A stretch of DNA of 55,898 bases, taken from assembly GCA_025361365.1 (NCBI GenBank), contig JANYAM010000243.1, positions 1 to 55,898 of the forward strand. The letters run 5' to 3'. Of this stretch, positions 33,555 through 45,230 are shown in pieces (within the stretch, counting starts at the first letter, position 1; the number at the start of each line of letters is the position of its first letter). The notes under the pieces were generated by a model, which saw nothing but the letters and a program-made list of their open reading frames with translations, was not told where the DNA came from and ran no database searches. A program made the position numbers and the translations under genes. Origin of the DNA: Opitutus sp. Its GTDB lineage: Bacteria > Verrucomicrobiota > Verrucomicrobiia > Opitutales > Opitutaceae.

Positions 33555-35069
33555 TCAGGACTTGACCTCGAGGATGTAGCCTTCCTCGCCGTGGTCGGTG
33601 AGGTCGAGGCCCTGCTGTTCCTCTTCGGCGGTCGGACGCAAGCCGAGGGTGAACTTGAGGATATAGGCGATGACCACGGTCGCGACGACCGCGAGCACCA
33701 GCGTCAGAGCGATGGCCTTGAGCTGCTCGATATAGAGCGACTTGCCCACGACGTCCTTGAGATTCGTGTTCAGGTTGGCGTTGACCGAGGCGGTGGCGAA
33801 GATGCCGGTGACGAAGGCCCCGAGCGTGCCGCCCACGGCGTGGACGCCGAAGGTGTCGAGCGCATCGTCATACTTGAAGAAAGCCTTCAGCTTGGTGCAG
33901 GCCAGGAACGGGACCGCGCCGGCGAGCACGCCGACCAAGATGGCGCCCGTGCTGTCGATGAAACCGCAGGCGGGGGTCACGACGACCAGGCCGGCGACGG
34001 CGCCGGAGCAGAAACCGAGGACCGAGGCGTGCTTGCGCGTGACGTATTCCAGACCGGCCCAGACCGTGGAGGCGACCGCGGTGGCGAGCGTGGTGGTCAT
34101 GAAGGCGTTGGAGGAAACCCCGTCCGCGGCGACCGCGGAACCGGCGTTGAAGCCATACCAGCCGACCCAAAGCATGCCGGTACCGACCATGCAGAGCACC
34201 ATGCTGTGCGGGGGCATCGGCGTCTTCCCGAAGCCGAGGCGGGGCCCGAGGATCAAGCAGAGGATCAGGGCGGACCAGCCCGAGGACATGTGCACCACGG
34301 TGCCGCCCGCGAAATCGATGGCCTTGATCGCGGCGCCGGCGTTCCAGACGCCGTTCATGTAGCCCGTGACGCCCCACACCATGTGGGCGAGCGGGAAGTA
34401 GACGACGAACATCCAGACGACGATGAACGCCATGATGGCGGTGAACTTCATGCGCTCGGCGATTGCGCCCACGATCAGGGCCGGCGTGATGATCGCGAAC
34501 ATCAGCTGATACATCGAGAAGACGTTCTGCGAAACCCAGTAGGCGTAATCCGTGTTCGGCGCGCTATCCACGCCCTTCAGGAAGAAATACTCCGAGCCGC
34601 CCAGGAACGGGCTGTTGAAGCTCTTGCCGAAAACCAAGCTGTAACCGAAGGCCCACCAGAGAATGGTGATGATACCCGCGCAACCCAAACATTGGGCCAT
34701 CACGGAGAGCACGTTTTTCTTCCGCACCAGGCCGCCGTAGAAGAGCGCCAGGCCCGGCAGCGTCATGAAAAGCACCAGCGCGGTGCTCGTCATCATCCAG
34801 CCATTGTGGCCGGGGCCGGAGGTGCCGACCGAGGGCGTCGTCAGGCCGTCGGGTGTCGCGCCCTTCGCATCCTTCAGTGCCGCCGTCGGATCACCGTTGG
34901 TGAGATAGGCTTCCAGGCCGGCCACCCGTTGTTCCAGCGTGGGTGCGGGCGGCGGGGGCGGTGTCGCAGCAGGCGCTGCGGCCGGTTGGGCAAAAGCGAA
35001 GCTGGCCGTAAGACACGCCAGACCCGCGAGGGCAGCGAAACGTAGCAAACGAGGTAACGTGGTATTCAT
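33555..35069 (-). CDS. amtB: Ammonium transporter AmtB
   Basis: A 504-aa ammonium channel. A cleavable signal peptide (LAGLACLTASFAFAQ) precedes a Pro/Ala-rich linker of about 60 residues, then eleven hydrophobic segments. Family marks are ALFYGGLVRKKNVLS, the twin His in GGTVVHMSSG and FGVHAVGG, and GTGMLWVGWYGFNAGSA. The cytoplasmic tail ends TAEEEQQGLDLTDHGEEGY, typical of PII-regulated transporters. It is flanked by two PII genes and preceded by a sigma-54 promoter match, so nitrogen-limited expression is likely. Confidence 0.95.
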   Translation of the reverse strand: MNTTLPRLLRFAALAGLACLTASFAFAQPAAAPAATPPPPPAPTLEQRVAGLEAYLTNGDPTAALKDAKGATPDGLTTPSVGTSGPGHNGWMMTSTALVLFMTLPGLALFYGGLVRKKNVLSVMAQCLGCAGIITILWWAFGYSLVFGKSFNSPFLGGSEYFFLKGVDSAPNTDYAYWVSQNVFSMYQLMFAIITPALIVGAIAERMKFTAIMAFIVVWMFVVYFPLAHMVWGVTGYMNGVWNAGAAIKAIDFAGGTVVHMSSGWSALILCLILGPRLGFGKTPMPPHSMVLCMVGTGMLWVGWYGFNAGSAVAADGVSSNAFMTTTLATAVASTVWAGLEYVTRKHASVLGFCSGAVAGLVVVTPACGFIDSTGAILVGVLAGAVPFLACTKLKAFFKYDDALDTFGVHAVGGTLGAFVTGIFATASVNANLNTNLKDVVGKSLYIEQLKAIALTLVLAVVATVVIAYILKFTLGLRPTAEEEQQGLDLTDHGEEGYILEVKS

Positions 35070-35093
35070 GGTTGGTGGTGCGGAACCCTGCTA

Positions 35094-35109
35094 AGCAACT
35101 ATGATGCCA
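35094..35109 (-). promoter_or_regulatory. Sigma-54 (-24/-12) promoter upstream of amtB
   Basis: On the minus strand the sequence is TGGCATCATAGTTGCT. The GG and GC pairs have the exact sigma-54 spacing (TGGCAYR-N4-TTGCW). It lies about 25 nt upstream of the amtB start, giving a short leader. Sigma-54 control of amtB/PII units is well known in other bacteria. No NtrC-type enhancer site was identified with confidence. Confidence 0.65.
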
Positions 35110-35239
35110 CGGATGAATTTTCCGCGGACCTGCGTGACATAAGTCTCCCCCACCCGCCCGTCATCGGGGGCGAAAAAACGGGGCCCGCGCCGCCTGTCGA
35201 ACCTTAACCTCGGCCCGCAATCGGCGGGCCAGGGCGGCT

Positions 35240-37505
<2,266 letters not shown>

Positions 37506-37601
37506 GGGAGCGGAACGCTCAACCAAACGGCCCGCCCCACCCCGGGGCAACCAGATTTTGTGTGCCTATGACACGGGGACCGGGCGGAGCCGATTTCCGA
37601 A

Positions 37602-37675
37602 GGGGAAAGCCGGGCTCCGGACGGGTTGCTTTGGCGAGCGTCGTGAAAACCCGCCCGGAGGGCAGGTTCCACCTC
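37602..37675. repeat. GAGGTG...CACCTC palindromic repeat (copy 2, inverted)
   Basis: The reverse complement begins GAGGTGGAACCTGCCCTCC and aligns over its length with the copy at 35641. It ends on the gpmI stop codon. Confidence 0.8.
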
Positions 37676-39264
37676 TATCCAATCACTAAGCTCTCGCCGG
37701 TCATCTCGGCCGGTTTGGGCAAGCCCATGAGGTGCAGCACGGTCGGGGCGATGTCGGCCAGCCGGCCGCCGGTGCGCATCCTGGTCTGCCCGGCGACGAG
37801 ACCGTCGCCGACGACGAACACCTCGACGAGATTCAGGGTGTGCGAGGTGTGCGGAGCGTTGTGCACCAAGTCCCACATCTGCTCGGCGTTGCCGTGGTCG
37901 GCGAGCACGACGGCCTTGCCGTTTTTCGCGGCGACCGCAGCCAGCAACTCCCCCAGCCCGACATCGGTCGCCTCGCAGGCCTTGATCGCCGCCGGCAGCG
38001 AGCCGGTATGACCGACCATGTCGGGATTGGCGTAGTTGACGACGATGAGGCCGTATTGGCCGGAGAGGATCGCGGCCTTGGCCTCGGCCGTCACCTGCGC
38101 GGCCGACATCTCGGGCTGCATGTCGTAGGTCGCGACCTTGGGGCTCGCCGGACAGGCGTTCACCTGGCCGGGAAACGGCTCGTTGCGGTAGTTGTTGAAG
38201 AAAAATGTCACGTGCGGGTTCTTCTCCGTCTCGGCGCAGCGGAATTGCCCGATGCCCGCGTTGCTCACGACCTCGCCCAGGATGTTCTTCAGCGGCGCCG
38301 GCTTCCCCGAGATCACATGCACCGGCAGCCCGGTTTCATACTCGGTCATCGTCGCGTAGTAGAGATCGAGCTTCGCGCCGCGGTCGAAGTCCTTGAACCC
38401 ATCGATCACGAACGCCTTCGTGATCTCGCGCGGCCGGTCGCCACGGTAGTTATAGAAGAACACCGCGTCGCCGTTGCCGATGGTCGCCACCGGTTTCCCG
38501 TCCGCGCCGACAATCCAGGTCGGCGCCACGAACTCGTCGCCTTTTTGCGTCTCGGTCAGCGGCTTCGCGTAGTAATTTGCGATTGCGGCCTCGGCGCTCG
38601 GCGCCGTCGCGACGGCCTTGCGGCCCGTGAGCAAATCGAAGGCCTTCTGCACGCGGTCCCAGCGGTTGTCGCGGTCCATCGCCCAGAAGCGGCCGCACAC
38701 GGTGGCGATTTGGCCAACGCCGATCGCGCGGCACTGCGCCTCCACCTGCTTGATGTATTCGAGCCCGCTCTGCGGCGGCGTGTCGCGGCCGTCGGTGAAG
38801 CCGTGGATGAACACGCGGCCCGCCAGCCCGGCCGCCTTGGCGTGGCGCAGGATGCCATACAGGTGCTCGAGCATGCCGTGCACGCCGCCGTCGGAAACGA
38901 TGCCCATCAGGTGGAGCTTCGCCGCGGGGTTGGCTTGGAGGCGCGCGACGATGGCCAGCCAGACCGGGTTCGTCGCCAGCTTCCGTTCCAGAAAGAGTTT
39001 GTTCAGGCGCACCAGCTCCTGGTCGACGATGCGGCCGGCGCCGATGTTCTCGTGGCCGACCTCGCTGTTGCCCATCTGGCCGTCCGGCAGGCCGACGTCG
39101 AGGCCGCTGGCCGCGACGAGCGTGACCGGGGACTTCGCATGCAGCGCGTCGTCCGCGGGCTTCTTCGCCAGAAAGACGGCATTGAATTTGTTCTGCTCGG
39201 GATGGGGATTCGCACCCCATCCATCGCGGATCACGAGCAGCACCGGAGCACGCATGGCAGTCAT
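37675..39264 (-). CDS. gpmI: 2,3-bisphosphoglycerate-independent phosphoglycerate mutase
   Basis: A 529-aa alkaline-phosphatase-fold enzyme that interconverts 3- and 2-phosphoglycerate in glycolysis, using two Mn ions. Signatures are VLLVIRDGWG (metal Asp; usually VLxILDGWG), GQMGNSEVGHENIGAGR (phosphoserine Ser), and VLADHGNAEQM near the C-terminus with metal-binding Asp and His. The start is ATG 39264 or 39255; both leave the conserved beginning intact. It is divergent from hemH, with a 94-nt gap. Confidence 0.93.
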   Translation of the reverse strand: MTAMRAPVLLVIRDGWGANPHPEQNKFNAVFLAKKPADDALHAKSPVTLVAASGLDVGLPDGQMGNSEVGHENIGAGRIVDQELVRLNKLFLERKLATNPVWLAIVARLQANPAAKLHLMGIVSDGGVHGMLEHLYGILRHAKAAGLAGRVFIHGFTDGRDTPPQSGLEYIKQVEAQCRAIGVGQIATVCGRFWAMDRDNRWDRVQKAFDLLTGRKAVATAPSAEAAIANYYAKPLTETQKGDEFVAPTWIVGADGKPVATIGNGDAVFFYNYRGDRPREITKAFVIDGFKDFDRGAKLDLYYATMTEYETGLPVHVISGKPAPLKNILGEVVSNAGIGQFRCAETEKNPHVTFFFNNYRNEPFPGQVNACPASPKVATYDMQPEMSAAQVTAEAKAAILSGQYGLIVVNYANPDMVGHTGSLPAAIKACEATDVGLGELLAAVAAKNGKAVVLADHGNAEQMWDLVHNAPHTSHTLNLVEVFVVGDGLVAGQTRMRTGGRLADIAPTVLHLMGLPKPAEMTGESLVIG

Positions 39265-39358
39265 GCCGTTGTTGTCCGGCTTCCGTCCCGGCCCGGCAAC
39301 CAAAAACCTCGCACCCCCGGTTGACTTTCCCACCCAAAACCACACGTCTACTGGCTTC

Positions 39359-40396
39359 ATGTCCAAGTCCGCCGTCCTGTTGCTCAACCTCGGCTCCCCC
39401 GCCTCCACTTCCGTCCCGGATGTGAAGCGCTACCTGCGCGAATTCCTGGGCGACGAGCGCGTCATCGACCGGCCGGCGAACGGCTTCCTCCGCTCGCTGC
39501 TGGTCAACGGCCTCATCATCCCCTTCCGGGCGAAAAATTCCGCGCACGCCTACTCCACCGTCTGGACCGCCGAGGGCTCGCCCCTGATTGTTACGAGCAA
39601 GCACACCCAGACCAAGTTGCAGGCGAAAGTCGACCTGCCCGTCGAGCTCGCGATGAACTACGGCAACCCGTCCATCCCCGATGTGCTCCACCGGCTGGCC
39701 AAGGGTGGACTCGAGCGCCTCCTGCTTTTTCCCCAATACCCACATTACGCCATGTCGAGCTGGGAAACCGTGGTGGCGAAGGTCTACCGCGAGGCCGCGA
39801 AGATCGCGCCCGACCTGAAGATCGAGAGCGTGCAGCCCTACTACGGCGACGCGGATTACGTCGACGCCCTCGTCGCCAGCGCCCGGCCCTACCTCGACCA
39901 GCCTTACGACCACTTGCTTTTCAGCTACCACGGCATTCCCGTCCGCCACCTGACGAAGGCCGACAGTTCGCGCGCCCACTGCCAGATGGTGGCCGACTGC
40001 TGCACCACCTGCTCGCCCGCTCACGCGACCTGCTACAAGGCCCAGGTCACGCGCACCACGCAGCTGTTCGCGGAGAAGGCCGGGCTCAATCCCGCGAAGT
40101 GGTCCCTGTCCTTCCAGTCGCGCCTCGTCGGCGAACCCTGGCTCTCGCCCTACACCGACTACGAATACAAGCGGCTTGCCGAAGCCGGCAAGAAACGCCT
40201 GCTGGTCATCACGCCGGCTTTTGTCACCGACTGCCTCGAGACACTCGAGGAGATCCGCGTGCGCGGCGCCGAGGACTTCAAGGCCGCGGGCGGCGAGTGG
40301 TTCGGCCACATTCCCTGCCTGAACGACCAACCGGTGTGGATCGATTTCCTCGAGCGCCGGGTGCGCGCGTGGCAGGCGAACGGCGCCGTGGCCTGA
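39359..40396 (+). CDS. hemH: Ferrochelatase
   Basis: A 345-aa enzyme that inserts Fe(II) into protoporphyrin IX, the last step of heme synthesis. The N-terminus LLLNLGSPAS and FRSKNSAHAY-like segment fit the family; the catalytic His is in FSYHGIPVRH, and the Glu cluster is DCLETLEEIRV. An unusual feature is a cysteine-rich insertion (HCQMVADCCTTCSPAHATC) before the core helix, with five Cys close together. Other bacteria have iron-sulfur ferrochelatases, so a cluster or metal role is possible. hemB and the ccsA/resB genes are in the same window. Confidence 0.93.
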   Translation: MSKSAVLLLNLGSPASTSVPDVKRYLREFLGDERVIDRPANGFLRSLLVNGLIIPFRAKNSAHAYSTVWTAEGSPLIVTSKHTQTKLQAKVDLPVELAMNYGNPSIPDVLHRLAKGGLERLLLFPQYPHYAMSSWETVVAKVYREAAKIAPDLKIESVQPYYGDADYVDALVASARPYLDQPYDHLLFSYHGIPVRHLTKADSSRAHCQMVADCCTTCSPAHATCYKAQVTRTTQLFAEKAGLNPAKWSLSFQSRLVGEPWLSPYTDYEYKRLAEAGKKRLLVITPAFVTDCLETLEEIRVRGAEDFKAAGGEWFGHIPCLNDQPVWIDFLERRVRAWQANGAVA

Positions 40397-40525
40397 ATTT
40401 CCGGGCCGCCAGGTGGGTGATTCGCCCCACTTCCTGGTAAAAGCCCTATAAACAGAGCAACCCTTGAAAAGCATTTCCGGTCTGGTCTCGCGACGGTCCT
40501 TGATAATTACAAACTGCCTACCCGC

Positions 40526-43189
40526 TTGAGCTCACACTCCGCCCAGCACTCCGCCGCCCGACTTCTGGCCACCGGCAGCAGCACGGTCCTCGTGTTGGAC
40601 ACGGACGGACGCGTCCAGGTGGCGAGCGCCACGGCCTGCGCCCTGTGGCAGGCCAGCTACGCGGAACTCGTGGGTGACCTGTTCCCGAATCTGTTCACGT
40701 TCGACGTCGTCTCCCACGAAACCGGCTGGGTCCAGTCGCAATGGGAGGTCCTGCTGGTGGCCGCGCAAAGCCATCCCATCGCGCTGCGCCTGCAGCCCAA
40801 GGAGGCCGCCGCGTTCGACGTCAACGTCCGCCTGGAGAAGGCCGGCGACGCGCCGGGCCGCTACTTCGCCTTCATCACGCTGCCGCCCGCCGCGCCGTTG
40901 GCGACCGCCACCCCAGCCGATAATTTCCTGACCCAGCTCCACGAGCGCAGTGCCCTGGGTTTCTTCGACCTGAACTTCCAGAAGAACGAGGTCTATTACT
41001 CGCCCGTCTGGAAACGCATGCTCGGCTACACCGAGGCGGCCCTGGCCAACACCTACGAGACGTGGCTGGAGCTCATCCACCCCGATGACTCCTCCGCCGC
41101 GCCCGACCGCCAGGCCCGGGCCGGGGCGACCGGCACGCGCCAGTTCTCCCTCGAGTTCCGCCTGCGCCACGCCCAGGGCCACTACGTGTGGGTGCAGAGC
41201 GTCGGCCTGCAGATCTTCGGGCCCAACGGCGCCTTGCAACGCGTCATCGGCGCGCACCTCGACATCGCCGACCGCAAGGAATTTGAGGAAGCCACCCTGC
41301 GCGCCGAGGAGCGGATGCAGCAGCTGGGCGACCGCGGGCGCGTCGGCCTCTTCGACCTCGATTTCTCCACCGGCCTCTACTGGCTCTCGCCGGGCTTCAA
41401 GTCCCTGCTCGGTTACTCCGACGCGGAACTGCCGGACACGATCGAGTCCGTCCTGCGCGCCCTGCCCATGGACGAGACCAGCGGCGGCCTGCCCGCCTAC
41501 TTCCTCGCCCAGCACCCGGACCAGGTTTCCTACTTTGACACGCTCCGGCTGCGCCATCGCGAGGACCGCGAGGTGCTCGTCCACGCCGGCATCGTGCGCC
41601 ACATCTCCCGGCGCAAGGAGCTGCAGCGCGTCCTCGGCTTCGCCGTGCCGCTGGCCGAGGCCAGTGCGATGGAGGCCGGCCCGGGCCTGCCGGTCGCGCA
41701 CCTCGCCGTCCTGCTCGCCGAGCTGGCCGAGGCCGTGTTGCTCGCCGACGCCGGCGGCCAGATCGTCCACCTCAACGCCAAGGCTGAGCAGTTGCTGGGC
41801 CGCACGAGCGAGGAAAGCATCGGCCGGCCGGCGTGGGATCTCTTCCGCCTCATCCACCGCGAGAGCGGCCAACCGGGCGAGAGCCCCGTCGCCAAGGCCA
41901 TTGGCTCGGGCGAGGCCACGTCCCTCAACACCGAGTTCGCGCTCGATAACGGCACGGGCACGCCGCAACCCATCGCCTTCAGCGCCCGGGCGGTGATCGA
42001 CGCGACCGGCCGGCCGGCGGGGGCCGTGCTGGTGTTCCGCCACCCGGGCGAAATGAGCCTGACCCCGGAAGAACTGGTCCGCGCCAACCGCTTCGAGTCG
42101 CTCGGCCAGCTCGCCGGCGGCATCGCGCACGATTTCAACAATCTCCTCACGACCATCCTCGGCGGCGTGTCGCTGGCCAAGGACAACCACGACTTCACCG
42201 GCCTCGAGAACAGCGAGCGCGCCTGCCTCGCGGCCAAGGCCCTCAGCAAGCAGCTGCTCACCTTCTCCAAGGGCGGCAGCGCCGTCCGCCAGGTCGTCAA
42301 GCCTACCGACATCCTCGCCGAAGCCCACCGGCTCGCCGCCGCCGGCTCAACCGTGAAGGTCGAGCTCGCCGTCGCACCCGACACCGGCACCGTCTGCGTG
42401 GACCGCGCCCAGATGCTGCAGGTTTTCCAGAATCTCATCATCAACGCCATCCAGGCGATGACGACCGGCACCGGGCAGATCTGGATCAACGCCACCAACG
42501 TCGCCCTCACCGAGGGCCAGGTCGCCCCGCTCGCCGCCGGCACCTATGTGCAAATCCAGGTGCAGGACAACGGCAGCGGCATCAAGCCCGAGCACTTCGA
42601 GAAGATTTTCGATCCGTTCTTCACCACCAAGAAGTCCGGCACGGGGCTCGGCCTCGCCACCGTCCTCTCCATCGTCAAGCGCCACGGCGGCCAGATGGGC
42701 GTCGACTCCGAGGTTGGCCGAGGCACCGCGTTCACCGTCTTCCTGCCGCTGGCGGACAAGCCCGAGGACATCGAGGCCCGCCGCGCCCCCACCCTGCGCT
42801 TCGCCACCAAGACCGGCCGCATCCTCTTCATGGATGACGACGAGCAGATCCGCTCGCTCACCAAGGGCATGATCGAGAGCCTCGAATACAAGTGCGACGT
42901 CGCCAAGGATGGCGAGGAAGCCGTGCAGCTCTACAAGCGCTACCTCAACATCGGCCGGCCCTACGACATCGTGATCATGGACCTGACCATCATCGGCGGC
43001 ATGGGCGGCGAGCAGACCTTCAAGGTGCTGCGCGAGCTCGATCCCGAGGTCTGCGCCATCATCGCCAGCGGCTACGACAACGAGGACATGGCCCGCCAAT
43101 TCCTCGAGCTGGGTTTCTACGGCTACCTGACCAAGCCCTACCGCGTCGGCGACCTCGGCAAGATCATCCGCAAGGTCCTGGGCAAGTAG
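40526..43189 (+). CDS. Soluble multi-PAS hybrid histidine kinase
   Basis: An 887-aa kinase without obvious membrane segments. An N-terminal PAS-like domain (about 15-125) is followed by PAS folds around KRMLGYTEAALANTYETWLE, GFKSLLGYSDAELPDTIES, and VLLADAGGQIVHLNAKAEQLLGR. The HisKA domain has the acceptor His in AGGIAHDFNNLLT; the ATPase domain has NLIINAIQAM, DNGSGI and GTGLGLATV. The C-terminal receiver has LFMDDDEQIR, the Asp in IVIMDLTI and the Lys in LTKPYR. The start appears to be TTG 40526, since no ATG lies before the first domain. The H-box resembles that of cytosolic PAS/NtrB-like kinases. Signal unknown. Confidence 0.88.
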   Translation: MSSHSAQHSAARLLATGSSTVLVLDTDGRVQVASATACALWQASYAELVGDLFPNLFTFDVVSHETGWVQSQWEVLLVAAQSHPIALRLQPKEAAAFDVNVRLEKAGDAPGRYFAFITLPPAAPLATATPADNFLTQLHERSALGFFDLNFQKNEVYYSPVWKRMLGYTEAALANTYETWLELIHPDDSSAAPDRQARAGATGTRQFSLEFRLRHAQGHYVWVQSVGLQIFGPNGALQRVIGAHLDIADRKEFEEATLRAEERMQQLGDRGRVGLFDLDFSTGLYWLSPGFKSLLGYSDAELPDTIESVLRALPMDETSGGLPAYFLAQHPDQVSYFDTLRLRHREDREVLVHAGIVRHISRRKELQRVLGFAVPLAEASAMEAGPGLPVAHLAVLLAELAEAVLLADAGGQIVHLNAKAEQLLGRTSEESIGRPAWDLFRLIHRESGQPGESPVAKAIGSGEATSLNTEFALDNGTGTPQPIAFSARAVIDATGRPAGAVLVFRHPGEMSLTPEELVRANRFESLGQLAGGIAHDFNNLLTTILGGVSLAKDNHDFTGLENSERACLAAKALSKQLLTFSKGGSAVRQVVKPTDILAEAHRLAAAGSTVKVELAVAPDTGTVCVDRAQMLQVFQNLIINAIQAMTTGTGQIWINATNVALTEGQVAPLAAGTYVQIQVQDNGSGIKPEHFEKIFDPFFTTKKSGTGLGLATVLSIVKRHGGQMGVDSEVGRGTAFTVFLPLADKPEDIEARRAPTLRFATKTGRILFMDDDEQIRSLTKGMIESLEYKCDVAKDGEEAVQLYKRYLNIGRPYDIVIMDLTIIGGMGGEQTFKVLRELDPEVCAIIASGYDNEDMARQFLELGFYGYLTKPYRVGDLGKIIRKVLGK

Positions 43190-43219
43190 CGCTCTACCGG
43201 GCGCCCTCCGGCCAATCCT

Positions 43220-45166
43220 TCACCGCTTCACCGGGCGCGTCCGCACATCGTCCCAGCCGAGGCCGACGGTGAAATCCTTCGTCATGAAATCGAGGAAGTC
43301 GCGCCCGCTGATCACGAGGCAGCTCGCGACCTTGCTGCGCGCCACCACCGAGGCGGTGGCGACGCCGTCGCCGAGCAGGCTCATCTCGCCGAAGCTGTCG
43401 CCCGGGTGCAACCGCCGCAGTTCCGTCTTGCCCTGGGCCACCGCAAACTCGCCGCGGTGCACGAGGAAGAACCAGTGGTTGTTGGCGCCCTCCTGCACGG
43501 CGGGCGCACCCTCGGCATATTCCATCAGCTTCGTCCGCCGGGCAAAGGCCGCGAACGTGGCCTGGCTCCAGTTACGCGTGAGTTCCAGGTGCTGCAGGAA
43601 GCCGACCTTCTGCACCGCGTCCTCCACCGCGGCGCGGGAGAGCTTCGACAGCACGAGCCGCTCGAAGTCCGCCTTGTCCAGTCCGAGCAAAATGCTTTTC
43701 TCCAGCGCCCGCACGGACCGCGTCCGCACGCCGCCGTGCAGCAGGGCGATCTCGCCGAAGGCGTCGCCCTCGCCCATCTCGGCGACCGGCTCCGACTTGC
43801 CGGGCGCGTAATCGCGCCGCACCTCGAGCCGGCCCGACAACACCAGGTAGAGCCGCTCGCCGGGCTCGCCCTCGCGCACGACGTAGCTGCCGCGCTTGTG
43901 TTCCTCCGGTTTCACTGCGGCAGCGAGCGCCGCCAGGTCCGCCGCCACCAGCTCGCGGAACAGCATCGTCCGGCCGAGCCATTGCGCGACGGTCTCGGGC
44001 GACACGAGCACGGCCGCCGGCCGCAGCTTCCGCTCCGCCCGCTCCCGCGCCCAAGCCCGCACATGCCGGAAGATAATCCACGCGGCTGCGCCCACCGCCA
44101 CCGCCACGACCAGCCCGGCGCCGACCAGCAGCCCCAGCGCCGTGTAGCGCCAGCCGCCGGCGGCGTTGAACCGGTGCAGCAATTCCGTGGCGTTGGTCTG
44201 CAGCAGCACGCACCCGCCGAAAAAGACCACCAGCAGCCACGCCACCGTCGCCCCGGCGCAGGCCAGCAGGTATTTCCCGTCGGCCAGCTGCCGCGCCCGC
44301 CCGAGCAGCGCAAAGAGCCGGTCCTGGGCGAAAACAAAGTCGTAGGACGTCGCCAGCTGCGGATCGCGGTAGAACACGGCGAGCAGCTCCTGCAGCGGCG
44401 AGGACCACAGCGGCGACAACTGCACCAGGACACCGGCGAGCGCCGGCACCAGCAGCTCGGGCAGGCGCCAGGCCGCCAGCGCGGTGAGCAGGAACAGCGG
44501 GGCCAGCCGCGCCAGCGCCGCATTGATCCGGGCCGCACGCCCGCACATCAGCCCGTCGCCGAGGTCCACCACGAAGCGCGGGGCAAAAGTTTTCCAAACC
44601 AAGCGCGGATGATAGACCTCCCCGCCAGCCGCGCGCAACACGCCGGCCGCCAGCGCCCAGCCCGCACTCACTGCCGCACAGACCGCCAGCCAGCCGAGGA
44701 CCAGCCACGCGGGATGCCGCGGCAGATAGACCGGGCGCCGCAGCAGGCAGACGACCGCGCCGAGGCCGAACAGCAGCGTCGTCCACCGCAGCAGCGGGCC
44801 GTTGAGCCGCAGCGGCCATTTCGCCGGCGCGACGGCCGCCGGCAGCGGCAGCACGTCGGCCTGCAGGATCCCGGCGCGCGCGGCCTTCACCACGAGCTCA
44901 TAAAATTCGCGGAGCGACGGACACCGCTGCGCCGCGATAACCGCGCACAGCACCTGCGTCACCGTCCGGCCGGGACTGAACTCCTGCAGCAGGGCCCACT
45001 GCCCGGGCGTCAGCACGAGGTAACGGCGGCCCGGCCCGTTTTTGACGGCGAGCCGATCGGAAGCCAGTTCCGCCGTCCGCAGGTCCGGGCTGAGCCGCAG
45101 CACGGCCTGGTTCAGGAGCGGCGCGAGATCGCCCGCCGGCGGCGGAGATTCTGGGGACAAAGGCAT
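43220..45166 (-). CDS. PqqD-like / degenerate M50-like / tandem cNMP-binding membrane protein
   Basis: A 648-aa protein. Residues 20-105 resemble a PqqD-like domain (RRYLVLTPGQWALLQEFSPG). Residues 120-370 hold several hydrophobic segments in the layout of the YydH-type M50 proteases, but where HExxHA is expected the sequence is VSAGWALAA (166-174), and where NxNPxxRFDG is expected it is QLSPLWSSPL (249-258), so both zinc motifs seem to be lost. Residues 400-505 and 520-640 are two cyclic-nucleotide-binding domains; the first has FGEIALLHGGVRTRSV with a basic residue at the phosphate site, the second FGEMSLLGDGVATASV without it. It is convergent with the PAS kinase. Function unknown. Confidence 0.75.
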   Translation of the reverse strand: MPLSPESPPPAGDLAPLLNQAVLRLSPDLRTAELASDRLAVKNGPGRRYLVLTPGQWALLQEFSPGRTVTQVLCAVIAAQRCPSLREFYELVVKAARAGILQADVLPLPAAVAPAKWPLRLNGPLLRWTTLLFGLGAVVCLLRRPVYLPRHPAWLVLGWLAVCAAVSAGWALAAGVLRAAGGEVYHPRLVWKTFAPRFVVDLGDGLMCGRAARINAALARLAPLFLLTALAAWRLPELLVPALAGVLVQLSPLWSSPLQELLAVFYRDPQLATSYDFVFAQDRLFALLGRARQLADGKYLLACAGATVAWLLVVFFGGCVLLQTNATELLHRFNAAGGWRYTALGLLVGAGLVVAVAVGAAAWIIFRHVRAWARERAERKLRPAAVLVSPETVAQWLGRTMLFRELVAADLAALAAAVKPEEHKRGSYVVREGEPGERLYLVLSGRLEVRRDYAPGKSEPVAEMGEGDAFGEIALLHGGVRTRSVRALEKSILLGLDKADFERLVLSKLSRAAVEDAVQKVGFLQHLELTRNWSQATFAAFARRTKLMEYAEGAPAVQEGANNHWFFLVHRGEFAVAQGKTELRRLHPGDSFGEMSLLGDGVATASVVARSKVASCLVISGRDFLDFMTKDFTVGLGWDDVRTRPVKR

Positions 45167-45230
45167 CAGTCGGAAAATCCGCGCTAATAGACGTATTTTC
45201 AGCGCCGGAACTCAAGCGCGCACTTGCGCC

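Noticed and set aside
33591-35045. 484-aa plus-strand frame antisense to amtB
   Set aside because: It has Glu/His/Gly/Arg-rich text with no hydrophobic or family pattern; amtB is certain.
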